Positions 10,282-20,309 of a DNA stretch of 64,000 nucleotides are shown piece by piece. The position numbers and the translations under genes were made by a program. The DNA is from Pelagibacteraceae bacterium AG-422-N09 (GTDB lineage Bacteria; Pseudomonadota; Alphaproteobacteria; Pelagibacterales; AG-422-B15). Positions within the stretch are counted from its first letter, which is position 1; every line of letters begins with the position of its first letter. The notes beneath the pieces were generated by a model. The model worked only from the letters and a program-made list of their open reading frames with translations, did not search any database and was not told the DNA's origin. The stretch covers positions 1 through 64,000 of the forward strand of contig QCMV01000001.1 in the NCBI GenBank assembly GCA_003213515.1. Direction: 5' to 3'.

Positions 10282-10521
10282 CTATGATTTCTGATTAGAT
10301 GATTTAAATCGATCTGAAATTGGACTAATTTTAGTTTTTCTTCCCCTTACTCGCTTTCTCCACATTAAAAAAGAGGACCTTTTCATATTCTCTTTCATTA
10401 ATTTAATAACTTCTTTCTCTTGTATTCCAAATTGTTTCCTAATATCAGCGAAAGTTGTTCTATCTTCCCAAGCCATTTCTATAACTCGATCGATGTCTGA
10501 CTGCGATAGTTTATTGTCCAT
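10282..10521 (-). CDS. DUF2805 / TIGR03643 family small protein
   Basis: LSQSDIDRVIEMAWEDRTTFADIRKQFGIQEKEVIKLMK...SSFLMWRKRVRGRKTK. Confidence 0.8.
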   Translation of the reverse strand: MDNKLSQSDIDRVIEMAWEDRTTFADIRKQFGIQEKEVIKLMKENMKRSSFLMWRKRVRGRKTKISPISDRFKSSNQKS

Positions 10522-10522
10522 T

Positions 10523-11311
10523 TTAGGTTGAAATTTTTACAGCTTGAAAATTACCAGGGCGATGTTCCCCTTTTTCCACAACGCCAAGAAGTTTTTCCCA
10601 AATTTCAAGTGCGCCATCTGCCTCTTCTTTTCCTATAAGATTTACAACATCATCATAAAGTGGCCCTCTTATATCTGATATTTCTGTCTTAACTTTTTCA
10701 AGATACCATTTATTACGATCATTTAGTGAGAGAACTTTAAATCCTGTTTCTTTTAAAAGACTTTCGTACTTTTCTAATGAGCACATGAACATATCGAGGC
10801 CTTCTGCGGCAATATATTCTTTCATCTGTTCTGATGGTTCGTTGTCATCATTTCTCATCCAATCACCAACCGCAAGAATGCCATTGTCAGCTAAGATCTC
10901 GTTTATCTCTTTGAGCAAGTTTTTTTTATCGATAATATGTAAAAATGCTTCTTTACTAAATACTGCCTCAAAACTTTTATCTTCAAATTTATATTCTCCA
11001 GGCTTTGTACAAATAAATTTTGCTTTATCAGATAAATTTTTCTTTAACGCTAAATTATTTGCTGTTTCAATTACTAACGGTTCTGGATCTATTCCAATAA
11101 CTTCCTTTGCACCATATTTTTCAATCATATGAAAGACTGCACCGCCCGTTCCACATCCAATATCCAGAACTTTTTTATTTTTTAGATTTAATCCTTTTAA
11201 AATCTGATCAATTTCTTCTGTCCCACCAGGCGATAGAAAACCCTCACCCCAAACAGTTTTGAGCATATTTAGTTGTTTGGGGCCGTAATGTCCTTCGTCG
11301 GTTAAGCTCAT
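10523..11311 (-). CDS. SAM-dependent methyltransferase, phosphoethanolamine N-methyltransferase-like
   Basis: VLDIGCGTGGAVFHM motif I; GEGFLSPGGTEE region resembling PEAMT-type enzymes. Confidence 0.75.
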   Translation of the reverse strand: MSLTDEGHYGPKQLNMLKTVWGEGFLSPGGTEEIDQILKGLNLKNKKVLDIGCGTGGAVFHMIEKYGAKEVIGIDPEPLVIETANNLALKKNLSDKAKFICTKPGEYKFEDKSFEAVFSKEAFLHIIDKKNLLKEINEILADNGILAVGDWMRNDDNEPSEQMKEYIAAEGLDMFMCSLEKYESLLKETGFKVLSLNDRNKWYLEKVKTEISDIRGPLYDDVVNLIGKEEADGALEIWEKLLGVVEKGEHRPGNFQAVKIST

Positions 11312-11418
11312 ATTATTAATGATATATTTTAGATGATCTAACTGTTTTGTTTAAGTCAATTAAACTTAAATTACATTTTCTTTTGATGACCAGCTTAATT
11401 ACAGGTGGAAGTAAATTT

Positions 11419-11550
11419 CTAAACTTTACTCGCCTTACTAAAATGTCTTGCTGCTTCATCATATGACCTATTTGCGTAAAATTTAGAAATACACAAAAGT
11501 GTTAAGTGCAAAGGTATGCCAAATAACAGCTCTGGTAGATCTAAATGCAT
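11419..11550 (-). CDS. Candidate 43-aa small protein (MHLDLPELLFGIPLHLTLLCISKFYANRSYDEAARHFSKASKV)
   Basis: Manual translation of the intergenic minus strand; below the ORF-track length cutoff; hydrophobic N-terminus with a plausible amphipathic tail. Confidence 0.3.
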   Translation of the reverse strand: MHLDLPELLFGIPLHLTLLCISKFYANRSYDEAARHFSKASKV

Positions 11551-11572
11551 AGAAAGATTTTAACCTGATTTA

Positions 11573-11866
11573 TCAGCTATAATCAAGAACAACCGTTCCT
11601 GAAACAGGATCAGTTACGCCTAATTCAGGAGATAATTCCTCTAGTAAGTGTCTAACTTTATCCAAGTTTCCAATCATATTTTCTCTTTGAGCGGCAATAG
11701 CTTCCTCAGATTCCCAAATTCCAATAAAACAATATGTACGGTCTCCTGTTTTAAAAAGACGACTCATTTTCTGACCCGGTAAATTTTCAAAACTTTTGTT
11801 TATTTCTAAGTATTCTTCTTCACAACCTTCTTTAACTTTAAACTTCACGGCATTACAAAATTCCAT
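11573..11866 (-). CDS. Antibiotic biosynthesis monooxygenase (ABM)-like dimeric alpha-beta barrel protein
   Basis: FKVKEGCEEEYLEINKSF...CFIGIWESEEAI, ~97 aa, ABM-like. Confidence 0.6.
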   Translation of the reverse strand: MEFCNAVKFKVKEGCEEEYLEINKSFENLPGQKMSRLFKTGDRTYCFIGIWESEEAIAAQRENMIGNLDKVRHLLEELSPELGVTDPVSGTVVLDYS

Positions 11867-11944
11867 ATTTTGTCTCCTGTATTTTGTTTTTTACAAATTC
11901 TAATTAAAATACTTACTTTTGAAAGAATAAATATTAGTTCAAAT

Positions 11945-13267
11945 TTACTTCCAAGATACTCGTGCAAAGGTTCTTGTTGAGCAATAAAAAATATCATTCT
12001 TTAAGCCTGGTGTTAAAAACATGCCATTGGCGAGAGGTGAATTGAGTGCAACCTTTGAGAGTATTTCTCCACTAGATGGGTCTATTACCACTAAATGATC
12101 GTCATGATTTTCGAAACTATTAATTACTAACTCTTTGCTTTCAGGAAACACAACTGGTTGCATTGTTGGTCTAAGACTATCAATCTTCCATGATATTTTT
12201 AACGATTTATTTGACGTATCAATGCCTGCTATTCCACCATTTATACTATCCCAGCATACACAGATATTGCATTCGGGAATATTTACAGGTGGTGCAATAA
12301 TACCCCCTCCACGATGATCAAATGGTTCTATATATTCAAATTGTTCTGACATTAAATCAAATCTATAAAGCCTTTGCTTGCATGACCAAGGAGCAGGACG
12401 TCTCCAACTTAATTCTTTTGGTGCAGTTTTAAATCTACCATTTGGATGAGTTGAATAAATCGCTCTTAATGAGTCGATGTCACCGTTATTCATCAGCCAG
12501 AGTGATCCATCTGATATACAACCATCCCATGATAACCCTTGATCATCATTTGATTTCCTATAATTAGGTGACCATTCTGAAGTAACTTCTAGATCGTTAG
12601 GTAGAACTTTTATTTTCCATATTTTTTCGATACCTGGAATAAAAATGAACTCACCATCCTCTGTTTTGTCTGAGGCAATTCTTCCCATAGATCCTTCAGG
12701 CAATTGTATGGGTTCATGTAAAACATCTAGATTTTGATCTAATCTTGTAATTGTGGAACAACCTTGACCTTCTAAACGCAAATCTTTAGTTACGATTGTT
12801 CCATCTGATAATACTAGTAAACCGTTATGTGCCTGATTAATTGGTAATTTTGTTTCTTTAATCACTTCGCAATCTTTTGAAATGCTATGCATGTAGTTTC
12901 CATTAACCTTGATGATATTGCCATTTTGATGTGCAGCGATAGCGCCACACCAGACGTGATCACCGCATGGTAATTTTGGTGTTTCACCTAATATTTCCAA
13001 AGATTCAGGTTCAATTTTTTGAAGCCATCCAAATGGTTCTGGACCAGTAAAGCTTGGCATCGTACCGCCTAAAAAAATTTCATTATTATCGCGATAAATT
13101 GTCATAACATTCCACCGTTCATTTCGTATGCTTTGTACAACAGCTTTTTTTTCTCGAGCGTTTAACGATCCTTTGGTTGCCTTTTGGCGTCGATTTCCAC
13201 CACATTCAACAGGCCAATGAGATTTATAGTATCCCTCAAGTATAGATGATCTGTCTTGGGCAGTCAT
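11945..13267 (-). CDS. Uncharacterised protein, probable beta-propeller
   Basis: 440 aa with repeated strand-rich segments; no family I can name. Confidence 0.5.
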   Translation of the reverse strand: MTAQDRSSILEGYYKSHWPVECGGNRRQKATKGSLNAREKKAVVQSIRNERWNVMTIYRDNNEIFLGGTMPSFTGPEPFGWLQKIEPESLEILGETPKLPCGDHVWCGAIAAHQNGNIIKVNGNYMHSISKDCEVIKETKLPINQAHNGLLVLSDGTIVTKDLRLEGQGCSTITRLDQNLDVLHEPIQLPEGSMGRIASDKTEDGEFIFIPGIEKIWKIKVLPNDLEVTSEWSPNYRKSNDDQGLSWDGCISDGSLWLMNNGDIDSLRAIYSTHPNGRFKTAPKELSWRRPAPWSCKQRLYRFDLMSEQFEYIEPFDHRGGGIIAPPVNIPECNICVCWDSINGGIAGIDTSNKSLKISWKIDSLRPTMQPVVFPESKELVINSFENHDDHLVVIDPSSGEILSKVALNSPLANGMFLTPGLKNDIFYCSTRTFARVSWK

Positions 13268-14121
13268 TATTTTGAAAGCAGAGCTTTAATTGACTTTCCG
13301 CTTAAAGATGTTGATGTCTTAGCGTAAAGCCTAATTAGCTTTAGAGGGAGCGGATCGTTAACCTCTTTAAAAAATTCTTTTCGAGAATAAAGGTCAAGAA
13401 ACCATGCAGATATTTTTGGATAACGTTCTTTAAATGGAAATCCTGAGACATAAAGTCTGTATGTATAAATAAACCAGGCAAGATCAAGCATTGAAAGATC
13501 ACAGCCCATTAAGTATTTTTGCTTATTTAAAAGTGATTCATATTTATCATAACATTTACAAAAATTATTGAGCGAGTTTCTAACCGCATCATCAGTTATT
13601 CCATTTTCACTAAATGACTTATAAAACTTTACTTCTTTTAATTTTAGATAGTCTAACTCACTATTAGATGATTTATATTTCGCAAAGGCATCTAATTTAT
13701 TAGGGTCTTTTTTGCCAAGTCCACCAAACATGTATCGATAAGCAATATTTCTTATATCCTCATGCAAATCATCTTCTTCTTTCAGTAACGTGCTAATTTC
13801 TGTTGTATCGGAGTCAGGAACAAGCGAGATTTCAGGGAATTTATTCTCGAGATACATAAGAATATCATTACTCTCAATTTCTACACGACCATCATCCACG
13901 AGAACAGGAATCAGGCCTTTAGGATTGATACCTAGAAAAAATTCTGAATAGTTTTTACCTGTAGCAAGATTAATGCTGTGAGGTGTCCATGAAATTTTTT
14001 TTAAGTTTAAATAGATCCTAAGTTTTTGTGAACATGATGAAGTTCTAAAATGAAACAAATGCAAACCCTTCCAATTTAGTATTTCTCTAGTTTTGATTTG
14101 ATCGCTTGGAATTTGAACCAT
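13267..14121 (-). CDS. Glutathione S-transferase family protein
   Basis: Thioredoxin-fold N-terminus (LHLFHFRTSSCSQKLRIYLNLK...GLIPVLVDDGRVEIESNDILMYLE). Confidence 0.85.
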   Translation of the reverse strand: MVQIPSDQIKTREILNWKGLHLFHFRTSSCSQKLRIYLNLKKISWTPHSINLATGKNYSEFFLGINPKGLIPVLVDDGRVEIESNDILMYLENKFPEISLVPDSDTTEISTLLKEEDDLHEDIRNIAYRYMFGGLGKKDPNKLDAFAKYKSSNSELDYLKLKEVKFYKSFSENGITDDAVRNSLNNFCKCYDKYESLLNKQKYLMGCDLSMLDLAWFIYTYRLYVSGFPFKERYPKISAWFLDLYSRKEFFKEVNDPLPLKLIRLYAKTSTSLSGKSIKALLSK

Positions 14122-14288
14122 TATTTTCTTTCCTTATTGTTTTGTTTAGTAACAAGGTAAGCCAGTACAAGAATTACAACCGTACCTGTCATCATTGAAA
14201 TATCTACCGACAGACCAAAGCTTAATAAAATAAAACCTATTAGGGCACCTACAAAAAATACGCCAAGTATCTGTAATACATTTTTCAT
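14121..14288 (-). CDS. 55-aa probable membrane protein (MKNVLQILGVFFVGALIGFILLSFGLSVDISMMTGTVVILVLAYLVTKQNNKERK)
   Basis: Manual translation; start/stop overlap TAATG with the downstream GST gene; two hydrophobic segments; below the ORF-track cutoff. Confidence 0.65.
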   Translation of the reverse strand: MKNVLQILGVFFVGALIGFILLSFGLSVDISMMTGTVVILVLAYLVTKQNNKERK

Positions 14289-14291
14289 TAA

Positions 14292-15896
14292 TTATTCATT
14301 CGTTTTTAGACTAGTTTTCTGAATGATTATAACAGAAATTATTGGCACCAAAAGGGTAAGCAGAGTTACAGCAATCAATAAAACACCAAGGTCAGAATAA
14401 TCAGCTATGGAGAGTATTTCATTTGTTACCTTATCCTTTACTTCCCTCGTTACTTCGTAAATTTGATTGAGATACTTTGTAAGCAATGCACTTGCGGATA
14501 GAGCTAAATTGGTAAACGATGCAAAGACAGCAAAAAATGTAGCCTTTAGATGAGCTGGAGCATTTCTTGCAATCCACGCAAGAAGTGGAATCATTGAAAC
14601 TTGTCCTAAAGGTGACTCTAAAGTTGTATTAAATATTGCAATAAATCGCGCATCCACAACATCATTTGTTAATGACGAGGTCCATTCATGAAATCCATAA
14701 TACATGCCAACACTTGGCAAAAATAATATTGCTCCAGCAATTGATAATATCACTATAATTTTTGCAATTGAGTTATTGACCATGAAAGGCCTTAAAATAA
14801 TGATGCCAAGTAAAGTCAAACAGGAAGCAAGAAGAGAAAGCACAGAAAAGAACTGCTCATCAAATCCTAAATTATCAATCTCAAACCAGGTAAGGCCTGG
14901 GCCTGGGCCTGGCATTGCTCTGAAAACAAATATGATAATTGCGGTTCCTAAAATTGTGAGTCGCATCGACTCAGGAAGTTCACGCATTAGTTTAGCCATC
15001 AGAAAAAATATAATACTTACTGATCCAATGAACACGATCTCTTGTGCATACGGAAGATTAAATCCTCCCACGCTAAGTGTAAAAATTACAAAAACGAGAG
15101 AGCCTCCAAGTATCCACCAATCAACCTTAGTTTTTTCAATTTCGATTTGATGATCTATACCTAACTTTGAAAGTTGGTCGTTTTTTTTCTTTTTTAAATA
15201 AATTGAAAGCAATACCCCTAATACTGATATGAACGGAATGATCAGTGCGAAGAGGTAAATATTCCCGTATAAAATTATTTTTTCTTGTTCAGTTTCAGCC
15301 TCAACGCTACTGAAAATAACAACATTAATTAATGCGACAATTACTGTACCACCAATAATAGCAAATCTACCTAGTGTTTGCATGGTGGTATGCATATTTT
15401 TTATTACATCGGGTGAGTATTGGTTTCCTTTTGGATCTATGTTTGGGACTGCTTCAACTGTCATTGCATCAGCAACAACGTCCTGAACCACATAACCTAT
15501 CGGAGCTAAAAGAACGCTAATAATATACCAAGTTTCAATACTTAAGTACCTTAACATAAAGTCAGTATGAATAATAAGGCCGAACATGATAGCAAGACTT
15601 AAAGCAATGAGTGATGCGCCCACATAAACAAGATAATTTTTTCTTTCCCAGATTAGGTCAACTAAATGACCAAGTGGCATTTTTAATGCCCATGGAATTC
15701 CTGCCCAAAAACCAAGTCCTGCTAAAAAAGCAGCCGAAAGATTTAAATAATCTTTTACAAAAAAGGTTCCAACGATTCCAGTTAAACCCGAAACACCAGC
15801 AGCAACATATATCATCAAAGGCGGTAGATAGCTTAATTTAAATTGCCTTCCTAAATCAATAAAAGTGCTATCTATGAACGTATAAAATTTACTCAT
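14292..15896 (-). CDS. MFS-type transporter
   Basis: About 12 TM segments, 534 aa; KMPLGHLVDLIWERKNYL loop resembling BT1/folate-biopterin transporter-like MFS proteins. Confidence 0.7.
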   Translation of the reverse strand: MSKFYTFIDSTFIDLGRQFKLSYLPPLMIYVAAGVSGLTGIVGTFFVKDYLNLSAAFLAGLGFWAGIPWALKMPLGHLVDLIWERKNYLVYVGASLIALSLAIMFGLIIHTDFMLRYLSIETWYIISVLLAPIGYVVQDVVADAMTVEAVPNIDPKGNQYSPDVIKNMHTTMQTLGRFAIIGGTVIVALINVVIFSSVEAETEQEKIILYGNIYLFALIIPFISVLGVLLSIYLKKKKNDQLSKLGIDHQIEIEKTKVDWWILGGSLVFVIFTLSVGGFNLPYAQEIVFIGSVSIIFFLMAKLMRELPESMRLTILGTAIIIFVFRAMPGPGPGLTWFEIDNLGFDEQFFSVLSLLASCLTLLGIIILRPFMVNNSIAKIIVILSIAGAILFLPSVGMYYGFHEWTSSLTNDVVDARFIAIFNTTLESPLGQVSMIPLLAWIARNAPAHLKATFFAVFASFTNLALSASALLTKYLNQIYEVTREVKDKVTNEILSIADYSDLGVLLIAVTLLTLLVPIISVIIIQKTSLKTNE

Positions 15897-15912
15897 ATTA
15901 TAATTATATAGC

Positions 15913-16473
15913 TTAAGATTTTTCTAACAACTTAGGGTTATTGTTACGAGGACTATTAACATTTTTTGAGACTTTATAAACTTTAACTAGATCGTCTTTT
16001 TGTCTTTCAACTTCATGCTTTCCTTGTATCCATTCAGTTGTTTGAGATTCATTTAAAAGCAAAGGTTGTCTATGATGCACATGAGAGACTGTTTCACTTG
16101 ACTGGCAAGTTACAACTGCACATCCACTATTCAAATTATAAATACCAGCAAAATAAAGCAATTCATTTTCAATATAATGGAAAAAAGGCGTTTTAGAGTC
16201 GTTTTGCCTTTGCCATTCATACCACCCATTTGCAAGAAAAACACATCTAAGTGATCCCTTAAATGAAGGCTTTTCTAATAAAGTTTCGTGACGACAATTA
16301 ATCAAGTTCATATCATCTTTCCATTTTGGCGAATATGACCATTTCATAAAAATGGGATCAGGTTTTATAACTAATACATCTTGTGACGGAGCTATGTTAT
16401 ATGAGGGTGAAAGTTCAATATTAAATTTTTCTTTAATAACTTTTTTGTCGGAGAGAACGAAACGCCCACACAT
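15913..16473 (-). CDS. SRAP (SOS response-associated peptidase) family protein, YedK/HMCES-like
   Basis: MCGRF N-terminus with catalytic Cys2, SYNIAPSQDVLVI, FLANGWYEW, VSHVHHRQPLLL. Confidence 0.93.
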   Translation of the reverse strand: MCGRFVLSDKKVIKEKFNIELSPSYNIAPSQDVLVIKPDPIFMKWSYSPKWKDDMNLINCRHETLLEKPSFKGSLRCVFLANGWYEWQRQNDSKTPFFHYIENELLYFAGIYNLNSGCAVVTCQSSETVSHVHHRQPLLLNESQTTEWIQGKHEVERQKDDLVKVYKVSKNVNSPRNNNPKLLEKS

Positions 16474-16475
16474 AA

Positions 16476-17021
16476 TTAAACAATAAGTTCGTTAATTAAT
16501 TTGAGTCGGTCTTGAGATTTTTTACTTGTTGGAATAATTTCTAGAATTCTTTTATACGTCGCTGCAGCTCCCAAAAGATCGTCTTGAATTAAATAAATTT
16601 CTGCAAGTCCATCAAGTGCTCCAAAGTGTCTTGGTTCTAGTTCAAGAGTTTTTTGGATATCAGAAATTGAAGCCTCTAATTCACCTTTTAAAAAGAGAAC
16701 AGTAGCTCTTTTGTTCCAGCCTTCTGCAAAGTCAGGTTTAAGATCAATTACCTGCGTAAATAAAGTTATTGCTTCTTCTAAGCTTCCACGATCCATCATG
16801 TCGTTGCCTTCATCGAATATTTTTTGAGCTTCAACATTTTCTGCAATAGACCATATATCCCAAATGTCAGCTAAGATAGTACTGGCTTGCATATTGTCAT
16901 TACTTAAAAATAACTCATCAAACAAACTGTTCAGTCGATTATCTTTTTGATCAGCCAATACAAAAGATGAATTTAAAAGTAACAGTATAAAAATAATTTT
17001 TTTCAATCTAAATCTTTCCAA
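16476..17021 (-). CDS. TPR-repeat protein with signal peptide
   Basis: Hydrophobic N-terminus, then TPR-like repeats (AITLFTQVIDLKPDFAEGWNKRATVLFLKGELEASISDIQKTLELEP). Confidence 0.8.
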   Translation of the reverse strand: MERFRLKKIIFILLLLNSSFVLADQKDNRLNSLFDELFLSNDNMQASTILADIWDIWSIAENVEAQKIFDEGNDMMDRGSLEEAITLFTQVIDLKPDFAEGWNKRATVLFLKGELEASISDIQKTLELEPRHFGALDGLAEIYLIQDDLLGAAATYKRILEIIPTSKKSQDRLKLINELIV

Positions 17022-18316
17022 AAAGCTTTATATTTTTTGCTTTTAGCAGAGTCGTCTCTAAAGTGATCGAGAAATGCTTTAAAAAGTCCCAGCTTTGTAT
17101 CAACCTCATTGCCGTCAGCGATTTTTAATATTTGTCGATAACACCAATAAACTTGAGCAGCTTTATTATTAGATCGCATGAGTGATATCGGGCTATTTAA
17201 GCCAAGAATCCACGGTCCAAATTCCAGCATATTTTCATATAGAGTTGCTGATTTTTTTTCACCACTTATTAATTCATTTACAATATCTGGCTCAGAGCAA
17301 AGTGGTCTTCCCAAACCAATTACATCACAAGCACCACTTTGAAGAGCATTGTTCATACCTTCGGTAGAACGAAATCCACCAGTAACTGCCAGGGGAATTG
17401 ATATAACTTCCTTCATTGCTTCAGCATATTTCAAGAAATAAGCTTCTCTTACTTTTGTGCTGCGCTGAGGTTTGATTGTTTTTGCTTTTTTAAGGTTCAA
17501 TGAGTCAATTTCTAAGGCAGTAAAATTTTCATAAGTTCCACCTGAAATCTCAAGTAAATCTAATGATGTATTATTTAATATTTTAGCAACTTCGATACTT
17601 TCTTCGTGAGAAAATCCCCCTTTTTGAAAATCACTTGAATTAAGTTTAATTGAAATAGGAAAATTACTCCCAACTTTTTCTCGGATAGCCTCAATTGTAG
17701 TTATAAGTAATTTTGATCTATTTTCTATACTGCCTCCCCACTCATCAGTTCGTTGATTAACGTTAGGTGATAAAAATTCTGAGAGAAGATAACCGTGAGC
17801 TGAATGAAGCTGAACACCAGTGAACCCTGTTTGCTTTGCAACCTCAGCCGCATTAACAAACCGATCAATTATTTTTAAAATTTCGGAATGGCTTAGCTCT
17901 TTTGGTACTCCAAATTTTAGTATTCCTCCCAATATTGGCAAAGGTTGAACTGAGGGTGCCCTGCTCTCTTTGTTAATACTAAAAGGAGTCTGCCTACCAG
18001 CGTGACTTAATTGCATCCAGAGATGTGCATTATTTTGTGTTCCAGACTTAGACCAGTCAGCTAAAGCTGCCAGACTTTCATTGGATTGTTTTCCTTCAAT
18101 TACAACATTACCAGCTCGTTCAATATATCTGTGGTCAACTTGAACATTACCGGTAACATTTATGCCAACTCCGCCTTTGGCCCACCTCTCATATAATTTA
18201 TTATGCCTTTTATTAGCCATGCCATCGCTTTGAGCAATGCCCTCTGTCATTGCTGATTTTAGGAATCTATTCTTGATTTCAATGCCACAAGGAAGGAATA
18301 AGTTACTATCTATCAT
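17003..18316 (-). CDS. NADH:flavin oxidoreductase / Old Yellow Enzyme family
   Basis: NRFLKSAMTEG, QLSHAGRQT, GFTGVQLHSAHGYLLSEFLSPNVNQRTDEWGGSIENR. Confidence 0.93.
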   Translation of the reverse strand: MIDSNLFLPCGIEIKNRFLKSAMTEGIAQSDGMANKRHNKLYERWAKGGVGINVTGNVQVDHRYIERAGNVVIEGKQSNESLAALADWSKSGTQNNAHLWMQLSHAGRQTPFSINKESRAPSVQPLPILGGILKFGVPKELSHSEILKIIDRFVNAAEVAKQTGFTGVQLHSAHGYLLSEFLSPNVNQRTDEWGGSIENRSKLLITTIEAIREKVGSNFPISIKLNSSDFQKGGFSHEESIEVAKILNNTSLDLLEISGGTYENFTALEIDSLNLKKAKTIKPQRSTKVREAYFLKYAEAMKEVISIPLAVTGGFRSTEGMNNALQSGACDVIGLGRPLCSEPDIVNELISGEKKSATLYENMLEFGPWILGLNSPISLMRSNNKAAQVYWCYRQILKIADGNEVDTKLGLFKAFLDHFRDDSAKSKKYKAFWKDLD

Positions 18317-18318
18317 AT

Positions 18319-19287
18319 TTATGTGCCTATAAAACTTTTTATATCATAAGCTAATTTTTCTGGTATCTCCATAGGTGGCATATGACCCACTTTTGAATAA
18401 GAAATAAGTTTTACATTAGGAATTTGCTCTAAAAAATGATTTGTAAAACTAATATCAACTAACTTATCTTTCTCACCGTGCAATATTAAGGTCGGTATTT
18501 TTAAATTTTGCAATAATTTTGGATCGGCAATGAAATTATCCTCAATTGATAAAATGACCATACCCATAGCTTCACGAGAACCCTCTAAAAGAATAATATC
18601 ATGAAATTGATCAACTAATTTCTCAGTAACTAGATCTTTATTATATACAGTTTTTGATACTCCCTCTTTAACTAAAAATCTCGGCGTAAAATATTTTAGC
18701 ATAAATCTCATAATTTTTGTTTCAAGTAACTTAAAGGCAATTGGTGGGGCATTTTCTGATTGAAAATTTTTATACTCATTCTCACTTCCAATAAATGGGG
18801 AGCCAATAATTATTAATCCACTTATTTTTTCAAGATTATTTAAGGCATACTTCCAAGATATAACTCCACCCATTGAGTGGCCAACTAGATAGAATTTTTC
18901 AATACTTTTTACTTTCAGAATATCAGTTATTAATTTCTCGAATCCATCATACGAATACAAATTTGATTTAATTGCCCCTGTAAGTCCATGAGCTGGAAGA
19001 TCAAGAGACAAAATTCTAAAATTATTTTTTAAGTATGGGACCATCGGTTCAAAATTAAAAAGTGAACCATTAAATCCATGAATTAAAACAATTGTTTCGT
19101 TATTCTTTACACCTTCATCTCTTACATGCACCAATGAACCATCATCAAGTTTTATAAACTCAGAAGCGCCTTTTGCATGTTTTGCAAATACGATATCTCT
19201 AGGAATATCAAAATAAACTGATTTATAGAAACCATAAGAAATAAAAAGAAAAAATAATATTAAAAATATATATAAAAAAAATTCCAT
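18319..19287 (-). CDS. Alpha/beta hydrolase
   Basis: VLIHGFNGSLFNFEPM, LVGHSMGGVISWKYA nucleophile elbow, GEKDKLVD, VGHMPPMEIPE. Confidence 0.92.
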   Translation of the reverse strand: MEFFLYIFLILFFLFISYGFYKSVYFDIPRDIVFAKHAKGASEFIKLDDGSLVHVRDEGVKNNETIVLIHGFNGSLFNFEPMVPYLKNNFRILSLDLPAHGLTGAIKSNLYSYDGFEKLITDILKVKSIEKFYLVGHSMGGVISWKYALNNLEKISGLIIIGSPFIGSENEYKNFQSENAPPIAFKLLETKIMRFMLKYFTPRFLVKEGVSKTVYNKDLVTEKLVDQFHDIILLEGSREAMGMVILSIEDNFIADPKLLQNLKIPTLILHGEKDKLVDISFTNHFLEQIPNVKLISYSKVGHMPPMEIPEKLAYDIKSFIGT

Positions 19288-19289
19288 TT

Positions 19290-20138
19290 TTATAAGCCAT
19301 AAGCTGCAATGGTTGTTCGATGTAAAAGTCGCTCCTGTCCTTCATAACCGCCAGTTGCTCGGTGTAATACGCTTCTATTATCCCACATAATTAACATATC
19401 TTTTTTCCATTTGTGACGGTAAACAAATTCTTCTTTACATTGCCATGCGCTCAATTCCATGAGTAATTTCATAGCTTCCTGATTATCCATACCATCAATG
19501 CCAATGATATAACCAACTGTACCATAAATGCCCTCTTTATTTGTTTCAGGATGATTCTTAATAATTGGATGTATTTCTTGAGCGAAAGCATCATCTGACG
19601 CTCTTATATCCATGCTTCTACCCATTTCTCTGTCCTTATCACCGTAACCACCCCCCGGTGAATAAGGTACAAGGGCTGAGTGAATTGCTTTTTTTCCTTC
19701 CAACTTTTTTCTTAATTCTGAGGGCATGCGCTCTAATGCTAAATGTTGATTCGCAAACAACGTATCACCTCCTTCTGTTGGAATTATTTTTCCAAATAAA
19801 CAAGTACCTGCTGGTGGATTTTTTTGAAAACTCCAATCAGTGTGCCAATTGTCTGCAAAAATTGGTACCTTTTCATCTGCCGTTCTTTTTACTGCAATAA
19901 TATTATCTCTACCTGGTATAGAAGCAATAAATGGGTCGTCTCCAAAAGATCCAAAATAAAGAGTGAAACGTTCTAGATCATCGTCAGATAAAGCTTGGTT
20001 GGGAAAACTCAGCACATAATGCTTAAGCCAAAAATTTCTTATTTCAGAAATTTGACTTTCAGATAAATCTTTTTTTAAATCAATTCCTGTTATTTCTGCG
20101 CCACAGGCCTGATCAGTGGCGACTACATTTAGAGACAT
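19290..20138 (-). CDS. TauD/TfdA family 2-oxoglutarate-dependent dioxygenase
   Basis: NWHTDWSF HxD motif; GGDTLFANQ; MLIMWDNRSVLHRATGGYEGQERLLHRTTIAA. Confidence 0.93.
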   Translation of the reverse strand: MSLNVVATDQACGAEITGIDLKKDLSESQISEIRNFWLKHYVLSFPNQALSDDDLERFTLYFGSFGDDPFIASIPGRDNIIAVKRTADEKVPIFADNWHTDWSFQKNPPAGTCLFGKIIPTEGGDTLFANQHLALERMPSELRKKLEGKKAIHSALVPYSPGGGYGDKDREMGRSMDIRASDDAFAQEIHPIIKNHPETNKEGIYGTVGYIIGIDGMDNQEAMKLLMELSAWQCKEEFVYRHKWKKDMLIMWDNRSVLHRATGGYEGQERLLHRTTIAAYGL

Positions 20139-20192
20139 AATTAAATTATAGAATAAGTTAAAAAAGATTTAAGAGTAAAAATTTATCTTTTT

Positions 20193-20269
20193 TGGTGGGC
20201 CCACTAGGACTCGAACCTAGGACAACTCCGTTATGAGCGGAGGGCTCTAACCAACTGAGCTATGGGCCC
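20193..20269 (-). tRNA. tRNA with CAT anticodon (Met or lysidine-type Ile2)
   Basis: Reverse complement GGGCCCATAGCTCAGTTGGTTAGAGCCCTCCGCTCATAACGGAGTTGTCCTAGGTTCGAGTCCTAGTGGGCCCACCA folds as a cloverleaf with anticodon CAT and an encoded CCA. Confidence 0.95.
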
Positions 20270-20309
20270 TTATAAAACTTTTATACACAGAGAATTGTAG
20301 TCTTACAAA

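Noticed and set aside
14704-15150. Plus-strand ORF of 148 aa
   Set aside because: Antisense to the MFS transporter gene; composition typical of an antisense frame.
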